Source of the DNA: Chitinophagaceae bacterium
GTDB taxonomy: Bacteria; Bacteroidota; Bacteroidia; Chitinophagales; Chitinophagaceae
NCBI GenBank assembly: GCA_013140985.1
Contig: JABFRU010000053.1
Coordinates: 1 to 64,000 of the forward strand
Length of the DNA stretch: 64,000 bases
Reading direction: 5' to 3'
The notes under the pieces are model-generated. The model worked only from the letters and a program-made list of their open reading frames with translations, did not search any database and was not told the origin of the DNA. The position numbers and the translations under genes were made by a program. Positions 1 to 8,800 of the stretch are shown here, in pieces. Every line of letters begins with the position of its first letter. The first letter of the stretch is position 1.

Positions 1-615
1 CGGGTACTGACCGATCCTTCCCCAAATAATAAAAGCGAAAGCAAAAAAACTGATCACATAATTAATGATGATCGTTTTTCTTTTTACAGTTGGCGTTAAA
101 TTTTTTCCGCTAAGCCGGTATAAAAAACGAACAGCAAAGAGCAAACCAGTGAACAGGATGATCCAGCCGAGAAAAATTTTTATCACAGGGTAACTTTCCC
201 ACACCATGCTCATAGAAATGCCGGCATCATCCATATAACTCAGTACACTTGCATTCAATCGCTGCCGCAGGTAAGCGAAATGTGCAAAATCAACCGTATA
301 AAAAAAGAGAAGAAGAAAATTAAAGACATGGCAGAAAGTAAAAAGTATCCGTCTTGAAACAGTATTGGTAAAAGGTTTAAAAAAACGGATCGTACCCAGC
401 AGCAAAATGATCAGTAAAAAAACACCGACTATCCTTGCATCATACCTGAAACCCAATAAAAATGATGTAAACAAATTTTGTTCCCCTGCCGGGGTAAATA
501 TGATATGAAATACTACCCTGAATAAAGTGAGTAATACGAGGTAGAACAGGCCTGCAAGCCAAAGAAACCGCAGCAGTCTTGAGTGAATGAACCGGGATAT
601 GTTTTGTTTGATCAT
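1..615 (-). CDS. LTA synthase-like membrane protein (N-terminal part, cut by window edge)
   Basis: This reading frame is open from the ATG at 615 to the left edge and covers 205 codons. The start is fixed because an in-frame TGA lies only two codons upstream (621-619). The sequence is the membrane part of a sulfatase-fold phosphoglycerol-transferase-like protein: about five hydrophobic segments (near residues 15-40, 55-75, 88-108, 145-165 and 180-200). It also carries the motif FAHFAYLRQRLNASVLSY, which in Bacteroidota members of the LTA synthase family precedes the periplasmic sulfatase domain. The catalytic domain is outside the window, so the substrate cannot be judged; a true lipoteichoic acid role is unlikely in a Gram-negative. 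It is divergent from the CorC gene. Confidence 0.75.
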   Translation of the reverse strand, partial: MIKQNISRFIHSRLLRFLWLAGLFYLVLLTLFRVVFHIIFTPAGEQNLFTSFLLGFRYDARIVGVFLLIILLLGTIRFFKPFTNTVSRRILFTFCHVFNFLLLFFYTVDFAHFAYLRQRLNASVLSYMDDAGISMSMVWESYPVIKIFLGWIILFTGLLFAVRFLYRLSGKNLTPTVKRKTIIINYVISFFAFAFIIWGRIGQYP

Positions 616-622
616 CAGTCAG

Positions 623-630
623 CAAAAATA
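623..630 (-). promoter_or_regulatory. -7 promoter element TATTTTTG of the LTA synthase-like gene
   Basis: TATTTTTG on the minus strand fits the Bacteroidota -7 consensus TAnnTTTG. It ends only seven bases before the ATG, so the message would have almost no leader. I see no TTG at the usual -33 distance, which lowers confidence. Confidence 0.4.
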
Positions 631-716
631 TCGGTTAATCCCCAATGAACAGGGGAAAACATAAAGAAACGGATGCATCCAATTTGTTATCTTCGATTAA
701 TCAATTTTTGGGTTAC

Positions 717-2012
717 ATGGAGATATTTATACTGCTGGCGCTGATCTTTATCAATGGTTTATTTGTCATCTCAGAAATAGCACTGGTTTCGGCAAGGAAA
801 TCAAGGCTGGAAAGCCAGGCAGAAAAAGGCGATGAAAGAGCTAAAAGAGCACTCGATCTTTCAAACAATCCTGAAAAATTTTTGTCGGCTGCGCAAATAG
901 GTATCACACTGATCGCTATCCTTACCGGTGTGTATTCCGGCGAACGTTTTTCCCGTTATCTCGAACCTTATATCAGGAAGATCGATTTTCTTAAAGAATA
1001 TTCTGATACGGTTGCCACAACGATCATTGTTATCATCGTTACGTTTCTTTCCATTGTTTTTGGTGAGTTGATACCAAAACGAATTGGTTTATTGCGGGCT
1101 GAACGTATTGCCAAGTGGGTGGCAGGGCCTATGAATTTTTTTGCAAGGCTTACTCACCCCTTTATGTGGCTATTGAACAAATCAAGTAACCTTTTTTTCC
1201 GCATATTCAATATCAAACGTTCAAAAGATGATGCGGTGACGGAAGAAGAAATTAAAACACTTATTGGCGAGGGAACGGAAGCCGGCACCATTGATGAAGC
1301 AGAACAGCATATCATTGAAAGGGTCTTTCACCTGGGCGACCGCAATATCACTTCGCTGATGACGCACCGCAGTGATATTATCTGGTTCAACCTTGATGAC
1401 AATGAAGATAAGATCAAAGAAAAAATATACCGGGAACCGCATTCAAACTATCCTATCTGCGATGGCGATATTGATAACCTGAAAGGAATTGTTTCGATCA
1501 AGGACCTGTATATAAGCCCGGACAGCACTTTGTTCAAAGACCTGATGAAGCCGGCATTATTCGTTCCTGAAAATAATTCAGCTTACCAGGTACTGGAAAA
1601 ATTCAAACAGACAAGGCAGCATTCCTGTTTTATTGTAGATGAATATGGAACTATTTTAGGCCTGATCACTTTGAATGATATACTCGAAGCAATAGTTGGG
1701 GAAATGCCACAGCCTGATTTTTCCAATTATGAAATTCAAAAAAGAGAGGATGGTTCTTATCTGATAGACGGGCAAATTCCTTTCTATGACTTCCTCACCT
1801 ATTTTGAAAAAGCAGAATGGATGAATGAAGGGGAACATGATTTTGATACATTGGCCGGGTTTATCCTCCATGAACTGGAACATATCCCAAAAACGGGAGA
1901 AACATTATCCTGGAAAGGTTTTAAGATAGAGATCATTGATATGGATGGCCATCGCATTGATAAAGTGCTGGTGAAAATAAGCCAGGAGCTCAAAGAAGAA
2001 ATGGAGGAATAA
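717..2012 (+). CDS. CorC/HlyC-type (CNNM family) membrane protein with CBS domains
   Basis: Membrane protein of the hemolysin C/CorC family, linked in other bacteria to Mg2+/Co2+ homeostasis. The order is: a DUF21 (CNNM) transmembrane domain over about residues 1-175, containing MEIFILLALIFINGLF and VSARKSRLES; a pair of CBS domains at about 195-320, including the segment SCFIVDEYGTILGLITLNDI; and a C-terminal CorC_HlyC domain with DFDTLAGFI. An ATG at 645 is also in frame and would add 24 polar residues. I prefer 717 because family members begin exactly at this hydrophobic segment. The heptad array at 2014-2041 follows directly. Confidence 0.88.
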   Translation: MEIFILLALIFINGLFVISEIALVSARKSRLESQAEKGDERAKRALDLSNNPEKFLSAAQIGITLIAILTGVYSGERFSRYLEPYIRKIDFLKEYSDTVATTIIVIIVTFLSIVFGELIPKRIGLLRAERIAKWVAGPMNFFARLTHPFMWLLNKSSNLFFRIFNIKRSKDDAVTEEEIKTLIGEGTEAGTIDEAEQHIIERVFHLGDRNITSLMTHRSDIIWFNLDDNEDKIKEKIYREPHSNYPICDGDIDNLKGIVSIKDLYISPDSTLFKDLMKPALFVPENNSAYQVLEKFKQTRQHSCFIVDEYGTILGLITLNDILEAIVGEMPQPDFSNYEIQKREDGSYLIDGQIPFYDFLTYFEKAEWMNEGEHDFDTLAGFILHELEHIPKTGETLSWKGFKIEIIDMDGHRIDKVLVKISQELKEEMEE

Positions 2013-2013
2013 A

Positions 2014-2041
2014 GTTTGAGGTTTCTGGTTTGATGTTTGAA
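2014..2041. repeat. Heptad array, GTTTnnn units x4
   Basis: Directly after the CorC stop codon the sequence steps in 7-bp units: GTTTGAG, GTTTCTG, then GTTTGAT and GTTTGAA. The first four bases are constant and the last three vary. It belongs to the class of phased spacer arrays described in the findings, and its word is close to that of the array at 45135-45242. Confidence 0.7.
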
Positions 2042-2069
2042 GTTAGCTTGGGTGAGTTAAATTAAAACG

Positions 2070-2468
2070 ATGGGAACTGCTGCTGCTTTTAGTTTGAAAG
2101 TTTGGGCTGTTGTAATATTTATTGCTCCGATCCTTATAGGTGTAATAGATATTACATTGCTTAATGGCGAATTTTATCTCATGGCAGTATTGTGGGCTAC
2201 CATGTTTTCTTTACCTGCTTTTATTTTATTTCTGGTATTTACTTTTATTATCAACAATCAGCAACTTCAATACCTAACAAAAAAACTGATGCTTGCTGCG
2301 GCCGGTTTTATAATGACCTGGCTCACTTTTGAGGTAGTCAAAATTCCTGAAGATATTTTTGGTGAAAATATGAGGTATACGTATGGAGCAATACTTGTAG
2401 CCGCTATTTTTATTTTTCCAATAAGATCGCCTGAAAAACCTGTTGAGGAAATTGAGACCAGTGATTAG
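2070..2468 (+). CDS. Small four-helix membrane protein, unknown function
   Basis: Unrecognised 132-residue protein. Four hydrophobic segments are visible (about residues 8-30, 35-60, 72-90 and 100-118), followed by a short acidic tail rich in Glu. There is no signal peptidase site and no motif I can name. Its stop codon TAG at 2466-2468 overlaps the stop codon of the convergent DUF6702 gene, so both genes end on a shared TTAG. Confidence 0.6.
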   Translation: MGTAAAFSLKVWAVVIFIAPILIGVIDITLLNGEFYLMAVLWATMFSLPAFILFLVFTFIINNQQLQYLTKKLMLAAAGFIMTWLTFEVVKIPEDIFGENMRYTYGAILVAAIFIFPIRSPEKPVEEIETSD

Positions 2469-3019
2469 AAACTAAAACTCGTTTCTTTATCGGGGTAATT
2501 AAGCTTGGTACTTTTCCTGTTGTCACCCACTTTTACATGCATGATGTTCATCTGGTCGTCAAACTTGTCGTAAAGGATATTATTGGTTACATCCAGTTTA
2601 CTGACTGAACTTATATTTTCTACTTCGATATAACCCCAGGATGCTTCCTTATCCACTTCATAGCCGATATAATTAAAGGTAACGGCTTTGCCACCTACTT
2701 TAAGCGATAAATGACTGGCAATATATTTTTTTACCAGCGTATCCATTGCTGCTTTATTCGGAGGGTTAGTGAGATCTACTTTTGTATTATAATTCTTCGC
2801 CAGGATCGTTTCAAAATCATCAGTAAATATCTTGCAACTTATCTCTAAGGTTTTATCGGTGGCATTATGCTCGATCTCTACAACACTTACATGAAAAGGA
2901 TGAGGCTCTTTGGAATGAGGTAATTTCGCCTCCTGTAATCCTTTTTTCCCTCCAATCATTAAAAAAAGGGAAAACGCCGGGAAAAAGAACCATTTATTGA
3001 GAGATGCCGCCATTGACAC
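2465..3019 (-). CDS. DUF6702 family secreted protein
   Basis: 184 residues. An N-terminal hydrophobic stretch (residues 8-24) acts as signal or anchor. The conserved body begins at HPFHVSVVEIEHN, continues with SCKIFTDDFE, and ends with the NIMHVKVGDNRKSTKLN block; I recognise these as hallmarks of DUF6702, a Bacteroidota family of unknown role. It is divergent from the HupE-like gene, and two M1 metallopeptidases follow that gene. As I recall, DUF6702 genes are often found near M1 peptidases in this phylum. The start may be the second Met, two codons in. Confidence 0.8.
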   Translation of the reverse strand: MSMAASLNKWFFFPAFSLFLMIGGKKGLQEAKLPHSKEPHPFHVSVVEIEHNATDKTLEISCKIFTDDFETILAKNYNTKVDLTNPPNKAAMDTLVKKYIASHLSLKVGGKAVTFNYIGYEVDKEASWGYIEVENISSVSKLDVTNNILYDKFDDQMNIMHVKVGDNRKSTKLNYPDKETSFSF

Positions 3020-3124
3020 AATTATTTGCTTTGAATTACAAAAGTCTGGATTATTTTGATGCCTTTAACCACAGATTCGTTAAAAGACTGGACAGGCGTA
3101 AGGACGGTAATAACTATTGATAAG

Positions 3125-3706
3125 ATGCAGGATTTTGGATTTTATTTTGGACCGGGCTGGAAGCATATCATCGGTAAAGATGCGCTGGATCACCAGTTAT
3201 TTATTGCTGCCCTGGCAGCTATTTATATGCTGAAAGACTGGAAGCAGGTGTTGATATTGGTTACAGCTTTTACTATCGGTCACTCTATGACTCTTGCTTT
3301 AAGTGTGTATAATGTTATTTCTATCAACAGCGAGCTTGTTGAATTCCTGATACCGCTTACCATTGTCATTACAGCTCTTTCTAACCTGTTCCAGAAAAAA
3401 TTCACACCAAAAACCATCCGTATCAATTATTTTCTGGCCCTGTTCTTTGGATTGATACATGGGCTTGGCTTTGCCAATTATATCCGCTTCGCTATTGAAG
3501 GCAGCGACCAGAGCATCGGCTGGAGTTTGTTTGGTTTCAATGTGGGGTTGGAAGCAGGACAGGTAGTGGTGGTGCTGGGGATACTTTTATTGACACAGCT
3601 CATTGTAAATATATTCAGGGTCAATCGCCGTGATTGGGTGCTATTCTTATCCGCCGGTGTATTTGCTCTTTCATTAAAAATGGTTCTCGATCGTATTCCA
3701 ACATAA
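3125..3706 (+). CDS. HupE/UreJ family membrane protein
   Basis: Polytopic membrane protein of the HupE/UreJ superfamily, members of which move Ni2+ or related metals. It shows about six hydrophobic segments and the conserved pattern HIIGKDALDHQLFIAALA, FTIGHSMTLAL and FGLIHGLGFAN; the repeated Gly-His pairs in membrane segments are the likely metal-coordinating positions. An upstream ATG at 3056 is in frame and adds 23 polar residues. I prefer 3125 because family proteins start right at this FxxGWxHI segment and are near 195 residues long. It lies 16 bases before the M1 peptidase gene and is probably cotranscribed with it. Confidence 0.82.
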   Translation: MQDFGFYFGPGWKHIIGKDALDHQLFIAALAAIYMLKDWKQVLILVTAFTIGHSMTLALSVYNVISINSELVEFLIPLTIVITALSNLFQKKFTPKTIRINYFLALFFGLIHGLGFANYIRFAIEGSDQSIGWSLFGFNVGLEAGQVVVVLGILLLTQLIVNIFRVNRRDWVLFLSAGVFALSLKMVLDRIPT

Positions 3707-3722
3707 AACAAAAGTAATCGTC

Positions 3723-6110
3723 ATGAAAAAAAATCTGTTACTGTATGTCATGGTGCTTTTAATAAGTACAAGCATCAAGGCACAAATTCAAAACAATGCC
3801 AGCTCCAATCATGCTAACAAGTTTGAGCAGTTGGGCACTATCCTGCCTACGCCCAATGAACAGCGTACGGCCAGTGGGGCACCCGGACCAAAATATTGGC
3901 AACAAAGAGTGGACTATGATATTAAGTGTGAATTGGATGAAGCCAATAATAAACTGACCGGAAGTGAAACGGTTACTTATTTCAATAATTCATCTGAAAC
4001 ATTGACTTATTTGTGGCTGCAGCTGGATGAGAACCAACATAGCACTACCAACAATGCCAATTACCAAAGCCAGAATACTCTTGGCACACAATACACCGAT
4101 AAAGTGCTGGACCGTTTTGAGGAAAGAAGAACAGATAACGGATATGGTTTCAATATCACAAAACTGACTGACGTAGCTGGTAAGTCACTTAAATACACCA
4201 TCAACAAAACGATGATGAAAGTTGATCTGCCAACTCCATTAAAACCCGGGCAGAAATACACTTTCAAATTGGACTGGAATTATAAACTGGCCAATCGTGG
4301 CGATTTCATCCGTTTTGGAGGCGCCAGGGGCGGTTATGAGAATTTTCCTGAAGACAATAATAATAATTATACGATCACACAATGGTATCCCCGTCTTTGC
4401 AAATACAGTGATGACCAGGGATGGCAGAATCACCAGTTTACCGGCACAGGCGAATTCACTTTATGCTTTGGAAATTTTAAAGTGCAGATGACAGTTCCTG
4501 CTGATCATATCGTAGGCGGTACAGGCGAATGCCAGAATTATGCACAAACATTATCTGCCACACAAATGGCGAGATGGCAAAAAGCACAAACAGCTAAAGA
4601 GCCTTTGCAAATTGTTACACTCGATGAAGCGCTGAAAGCATCTAAAACAAAAAGTACTGCAAAGAAAACATGGATATACAAAGCTGATAATGTCCGTGAC
4701 TTTGCCTGGACATCTTCCCGCCGTTTTGTATGGGATGCTATGCCCGCAATAATAGAAGGAAAGAAAGCTATGGCGATGAGCTACTATGCCAAAGAAGCTT
4801 ATCCTATTTACAGCAAGTATTCTACAAAAGCTGTTGCACATACATTAAGGACTTATTCCAAATTCTCTATTCCTTATCCATATCCCGTTGCTATCAGTGT
4901 GGAAGGAAACCAGGGAATGGAATACCCGATGATCTCGTTCAATCCTGGCAGGGCATTCCCCGATGGAACATATTCAGAAGGAGCAAAGAATGCTGCCATT
5001 TTTGTTATCATTCATGAAGTTGGTCATACATTTTTCCCGATGATCGTTAACAGCGATGAAAGACAATGGACATGGATGGATGAAGGATTGAATTCTTATT
5101 TACAATATCTCTCACAGGAATTATGGGATAACAAATTCCCTTCTAATGGCGGCCCGGCATGGACGATCACCAATTATATGAAATTGCCGAAAGACCAGTT
5201 GGAGCCCATTATGACGAATTCTGAGAACATCAACAATTTTGGAGCAAACGCTTATTCTAAAGTGGCAACCGGTTTGAATATTTTAAGGGAAACCATTGTT
5301 GGCCGTGAAGCATTTGATAATGCCTTCAGGGAATATTCAAGACGCTGGGCTTTTAAATCCCCAACCCCTGCGGATTTCTTCAGAACAATTGAAGATGCAA
5401 CAGGCGAAGACCTCGACTGGTTCTGGAGAGGATGGTTCTATGGCACTGATGCTTGTGATATAAAGATTGACACAGTAAAACATGCTGTGGCAGATGTGAA
5501 TGCTGTACCCGCACAGGTAAATGATACAACGATCATGCAGGCACTTGCAAAACCACAAGTGAATCCACGGGAAGACCTGGATATTTCAAAACTACGCAAC
5601 AAAGAAGACAAGGATATTGTATTTGAAACAGACAAGGACACTTCACTCCGTGACTTTTACTGGAAATATGACAGGGAAATGGAAAAATGGGATTCTACAA
5701 AATATCCGGTGCTGGTGAGGGCACAAACAGAAGCATTGGACCAGGCGGGAAGAGAAAAATATGGAAATAAGAATATGTATGAGATCACATTCAGCAATAA
5801 GGGCGGACTGGTAATGCCGATCATTATTGAATGGACATATAAAGACGGGACAAAAGAGATCGAAAGAATACCGGCGCAGGTATGGAGAAAGAATGAACAG
5901 AAAGTGATCAAAACATTTATGAAGGATAAAGAAGTGGCATCAATAAAACTGGATCCTTACAGGGAGACGGCTGATGTTGACGAAAGCAATAACACTTATG
6001 GCGATATCAAACCGCCAAGCAAATTCAAAGTGTTCAAACAAAAACAAAATGTACCGCCGGGCGGAGGCATCAATCCTATGCAAAAAGCACAGGAAAAGAA
6101 AGGGTTCTGA
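3723..6110 (+). CDS. Secreted M1 family zinc metallopeptidase, copy 1
   Basis: 795 residues with a signal peptide (cleavage near KAQ, residue 20). It is an M1 (gluzincin) aminopeptidase-like enzyme: HEVGH at 431-435 and the third ligand Glu454 in the WMDEG block, with exactly 18 residues between, as the family requires. The GMEYP motif upstream fits the exopeptidase loop. The N-terminal beta domain carries LWLQLDENQH. After the helical domain, a basic C-terminal module is followed by a Gly/Pro-rich linker and the tail NPMQKAQEKKGF. It is closely related along its length to the next gene. No type IX sorting domain is seen, so it is probably periplasmic. Confidence 0.9.
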   Translation: MKKNLLLYVMVLLISTSIKAQIQNNASSNHANKFEQLGTILPTPNEQRTASGAPGPKYWQQRVDYDIKCELDEANNKLTGSETVTYFNNSSETLTYLWLQLDENQHSTTNNANYQSQNTLGTQYTDKVLDRFEERRTDNGYGFNITKLTDVAGKSLKYTINKTMMKVDLPTPLKPGQKYTFKLDWNYKLANRGDFIRFGGARGGYENFPEDNNNNYTITQWYPRLCKYSDDQGWQNHQFTGTGEFTLCFGNFKVQMTVPADHIVGGTGECQNYAQTLSATQMARWQKAQTAKEPLQIVTLDEALKASKTKSTAKKTWIYKADNVRDFAWTSSRRFVWDAMPAIIEGKKAMAMSYYAKEAYPIYSKYSTKAVAHTLRTYSKFSIPYPYPVAISVEGNQGMEYPMISFNPGRAFPDGTYSEGAKNAAIFVIIHEVGHTFFPMIVNSDERQWTWMDEGLNSYLQYLSQELWDNKFPSNGGPAWTITNYMKLPKDQLEPIMTNSENINNFGANAYSKVATGLNILRETIVGREAFDNAFREYSRRWAFKSPTPADFFRTIEDATGEDLDWFWRGWFYGTDACDIKIDTVKHAVADVNAVPAQVNDTTIMQALAKPQVNPREDLDISKLRNKEDKDIVFETDKDTSLRDFYWKYDREMEKWDSTKYPVLVRAQTEALDQAGREKYGNKNMYEITFSNKGGLVMPIIIEWTYKDGTKEIERIPAQVWRKNEQKVIKTFMKDKEVASIKLDPYRETADVDESNNTYGDIKPPSKFKVFKQKQNVPPGGGINPMQKAQEKKGF

Positions 6111-6234
6111 CCTCACCCCATAAATATTTCCTTTTATAACGATCGGTCTTTTCAATCGCCCCCTCTCCTTCAGGAGAGGGGGCGATTGTTTAGCTGCTAT
6201 TCCCGGAACACAATAACTGTTGGGGGTGAGGTCA
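6108..6234. repeat. Nested palindromic element between the two M1 genes
   Basis: Outer inverted repeat of 12 bp: TGACCTCACCCC at 6108-6119 and GGGGTGAGGTCA at 6223-6234. Inside it sits a perfect 16-bp stem with a 4-base TTCA loop (6153-6188). The outer left arm includes the stop codon of the first M1 gene. The arrangement resembles a non-coding mobile palindromic element rather than a simple terminator. Confidence 0.6.
6153..6188 (+). terminator. Strong hairpin, 16-bp perfect stem
   Basis: Left arm 6153-6168, loop TTCA 6169-6172, right arm 6173-6188, then TTTAGC. The stem is GC-rich and perfect, so it should stop or attenuate transcription between the two M1 genes. The T tract is short. Confidence 0.6.
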
Positions 6235-6277
6235 CGCCGTCCGTAAAAGGGCGGCTTTTATTTTACCGCATTTACCT

Positions 6278-6285
6278 TAGATTTG
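6278..6285 (+). promoter_or_regulatory. -7 promoter element TAGATTTG of M1 copy 2
   Basis: Exact match to TAnnTTTG, 44 bases before the ATG at 6330. It suggests that the second copy is transcribed on its own after the hairpin. No clear -33 TTG is visible. Confidence 0.45.
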
Positions 6286-6329
6286 ACAGTCTCCACCGGT
6301 TTTTTGATCAAACACTAAAACAAGGAAAA

Positions 6330-8717
6330 ATGAAACGTTTTATTTTCTTATTCATTACAGTTCTTTCTTCTGTAATGGTCTTTGCACAGAACACACAAAA
6401 CAACCCCGGCAGCAATCATGGTAACAAATTTGAGCAGATGGGCGGCATCTTCCCTACTCCGAATGAATACCGCACTGCCAGCGGCGCACCCGGACCCAAA
6501 TATTGGCAGCAGCGTTGTGATTATGATATTAAATGTGAGTTAGATGAAAAGAACCTGAAGCTGAATGGCAGTGAGACAGTTACTTATTTTAATAATTCTC
6601 CTGATGTGCTTGATTATTTATGGCTGCAATTGGACGAGAACCAACACAGCAGTGTAAATAATGCCAATTACCAGACAAGCAACCCGATGAACCGGCAGAC
6701 AAGTCCGCAACAATTGGATAGAGTTGATGAAAATAAAACTGACAATGGATATGGCTTTAAAATTCTGAAATTGACTGATGCAACAGGAAAAGCGCTGAAT
6801 TATACAATCAATAAAACAATGATGCGGATAGAATTGCCGGCACAATTAAAACCCGGCCAGCGTTTTGTTTTTAAACTCGACTGGAATTATAAAATTGTTG
6901 ACCGGGGTGCCGGCGGTCGTGGTGGCCGTGGTGGTTATGAATTTTTTCCAGAAGATGGCAATCATCTTTTCACCATGACACAATGGTATCCCCGTCTTTG
7001 TGTCTATAGCGATTTCCAGGGATGGCAGAATCACCAGTTCACCGGCCGCGGGGAATTTGCATTGACATTTGGAAACTTTAAAGTGCAGATGACCGTTCCT
7101 GCTGACCATGTGATCATGAGTACCGGCGAATGCCAGAATTATGCAACTGTTCTTACACCAGCACAAATGGCCCGTTGGAACAAAGCGCAAACATCATCCG
7201 AACCTATAGAGATCGTTACACTGGATGAAGCCAAAGCTGCCGAAAAACAAAAAAGCGCTGCTAAGAAAACATGGATATTCAAAGCAGATAATGTAAGGGA
7301 TTTTGCCTGGGGTTCTTCAAGAAAATTCATCTGGGATGCTTTGGCAACAAAGATCGAAGGAAAGAAAATTATGTGCATGAGTGGTTATGCTAAAGAAGCT
7401 TATGGTTTGTACCGCAAATTCTCAAGCAAAGCAGTTGAACATACTATTCAAACTTATTCAAAATTCACTATCCCCTATCCATATCCTGTAGCACAAAGTA
7501 TCGAAGCATCCAATGGCATGGAATACCCGATGATCTGTTTCAATTTCGGCAGAACAGAAAAAGATGGCACTTACAGCGAAGGAACAAAGAATGGAATGCT
7601 GGGAGTTGTAATTCATGAAGTAGGCCATAACTTTTTCCCGATGATCATCAACAGCGACGAACGTCAGTGGAGTTGGATGGATGAAGGATTAAATACATTC
7701 GTAGAATATCTCACTGAAGAATTATGGGATAATAAATTTCCCAGCCGTCGTGGCCCTGCAGCTTTCATTACGGATTATATGAAATTGCCAAAAGACCAAC
7801 TGGAGCCGATCATGACAAACAGTGAGAACATCATCCAGTTTGGCCCTAATGCGTATTCAAAACCAGCTACTGGCTTAAATATTCTCCGTGAAACTATTAT
7901 GGGAAGAGATCTTTTTGATTATGCATTTAAACAATATGCGAAGAGATGGGCTTTCAAACATCCGGAACCTGCTGATCTTTTCCGCACACTGGAAGATGCC
8001 AGCGGTGAAGACCTTGATTGGTTCTGGAGAGGATGGTTCTACAGTACTGAAGTATGTGATATATCATTGGATTCAGTAAAGCATGCAAAACCAGACCTGG
8101 ATGCAATGACAACTGAAACAAAAGAGTCAACTGTATTAAGAAGTGCAGACAAACCAAACGTTCCAACATTTGATGACATATCCAAGATCCGCAACAGGAC
8201 AGATCCCAAAATTGTTTTTCAAACAGATAAGGATACTTCTATGCGTGATTTCTATTGGAAATATGCAAGGAATATAGAACCATATGATACGACCAAACTG
8301 GCTGCAACTATTCCTGCAAGACCGGCTGAAGGATTGACTGCTGATGAAAAAGCAAAATATGCTGATAAGAATATGTATGAACTTACTTTCAGCAATAAAG
8401 GCGGCCTTGTAATGCCCATCATTATTGAATGGACCTATAAAGATGGTACGACTGAAGTGGAAAGGATACCTGCCCAGGTATGGAGGCAGAATGAGAACAA
8501 AGTGGTGAAAACATTTATTAAAGACAAAGAAGTGGCTTCCGTTAAATTAGATCCAATGAGAGAAACAGCGGACATTAATACGACTAATAATAGCTGGAAT
8601 ACAATGCCGGAACCCTCCAAGTTCTCCATCTTCAAAGCAAGACAAGGTGGCGGCAGAGGTGCAGGCGGACAAGCCGGCAATCCAATGCAAAGGGCACAGG
8701 AGAAGAAAGGCTTTTAA
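6330..8717 (+). CDS. Secreted M1 family zinc metallopeptidase, copy 2
   Basis: 795 residues from the ATG at 6330. An upstream in-frame ATG at 6186 lies in the palindromic element and is rejected; AAGGA stands just before 6330 and a signal peptide (MKRFIFLFITVLSSVMVFAQ) starts there. Zinc motif HEVGH is at 429-433, with the WMDEG glutamate 18 residues further on. The protein is colinear with copy 1, including WLQLDENQH, GMEYP and the C-terminal tail NPMQRAQEKKGF. The Gly-rich linker before the tail differs completely from that of copy 1. This is a recent tandem duplication that kept both active sites. Confidence 0.9.
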   Translation: MKRFIFLFITVLSSVMVFAQNTQNNPGSNHGNKFEQMGGIFPTPNEYRTASGAPGPKYWQQRCDYDIKCELDEKNLKLNGSETVTYFNNSPDVLDYLWLQLDENQHSSVNNANYQTSNPMNRQTSPQQLDRVDENKTDNGYGFKILKLTDATGKALNYTINKTMMRIELPAQLKPGQRFVFKLDWNYKIVDRGAGGRGGRGGYEFFPEDGNHLFTMTQWYPRLCVYSDFQGWQNHQFTGRGEFALTFGNFKVQMTVPADHVIMSTGECQNYATVLTPAQMARWNKAQTSSEPIEIVTLDEAKAAEKQKSAAKKTWIFKADNVRDFAWGSSRKFIWDALATKIEGKKIMCMSGYAKEAYGLYRKFSSKAVEHTIQTYSKFTIPYPYPVAQSIEASNGMEYPMICFNFGRTEKDGTYSEGTKNGMLGVVIHEVGHNFFPMIINSDERQWSWMDEGLNTFVEYLTEELWDNKFPSRRGPAAFITDYMKLPKDQLEPIMTNSENIIQFGPNAYSKPATGLNILRETIMGRDLFDYAFKQYAKRWAFKHPEPADLFRTLEDASGEDLDWFWRGWFYSTEVCDISLDSVKHAKPDLDAMTTETKESTVLRSADKPNVPTFDDISKIRNRTDPKIVFQTDKDTSMRDFYWKYARNIEPYDTTKLAATIPARPAEGLTADEKAKYADKNMYELTFSNKGGLVMPIIIEWTYKDGTTEVERIPAQVWRQNENKVVKTFIKDKEVASVKLDPMRETADINTTNNSWNTMPEPSKFSIFKARQGGGRGAGGQAGNPMQRAQEKKGF

Positions 8718-8725
8718 CTAACAGG

Positions 8726-8799
8726 TAAAAGATAATAGATGAAAATTATCGTGACAGAACGAGCTTTTATCTATTATCTTTTAGTTTTTATCTTTATCA
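8726..8799. repeat. Inverted pair of heptad arrays
   Basis: Left array of 7-bp units at 8726-8746 (TAAAAGA, TAATAGA). Right array of five units at 8765-8799 (TTTTATC, TATTATC, and so on), which is its reverse complement in word. Arms 8727-8740 and 8769-8782 pair perfectly over 14 bp. The right array ends one base before the esterase start codon. It could also act as a weak terminator for the M1 gene. Confidence 0.65.
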
Positions 8800-8800
8800 C

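Noticed and set aside
6186-6329. N-terminal extension of the second M1 peptidase from the ATG at 6186
   Set aside because: It lies in the palindromic element, has no similarity to copy 1, and a signal peptide begins at 6330.
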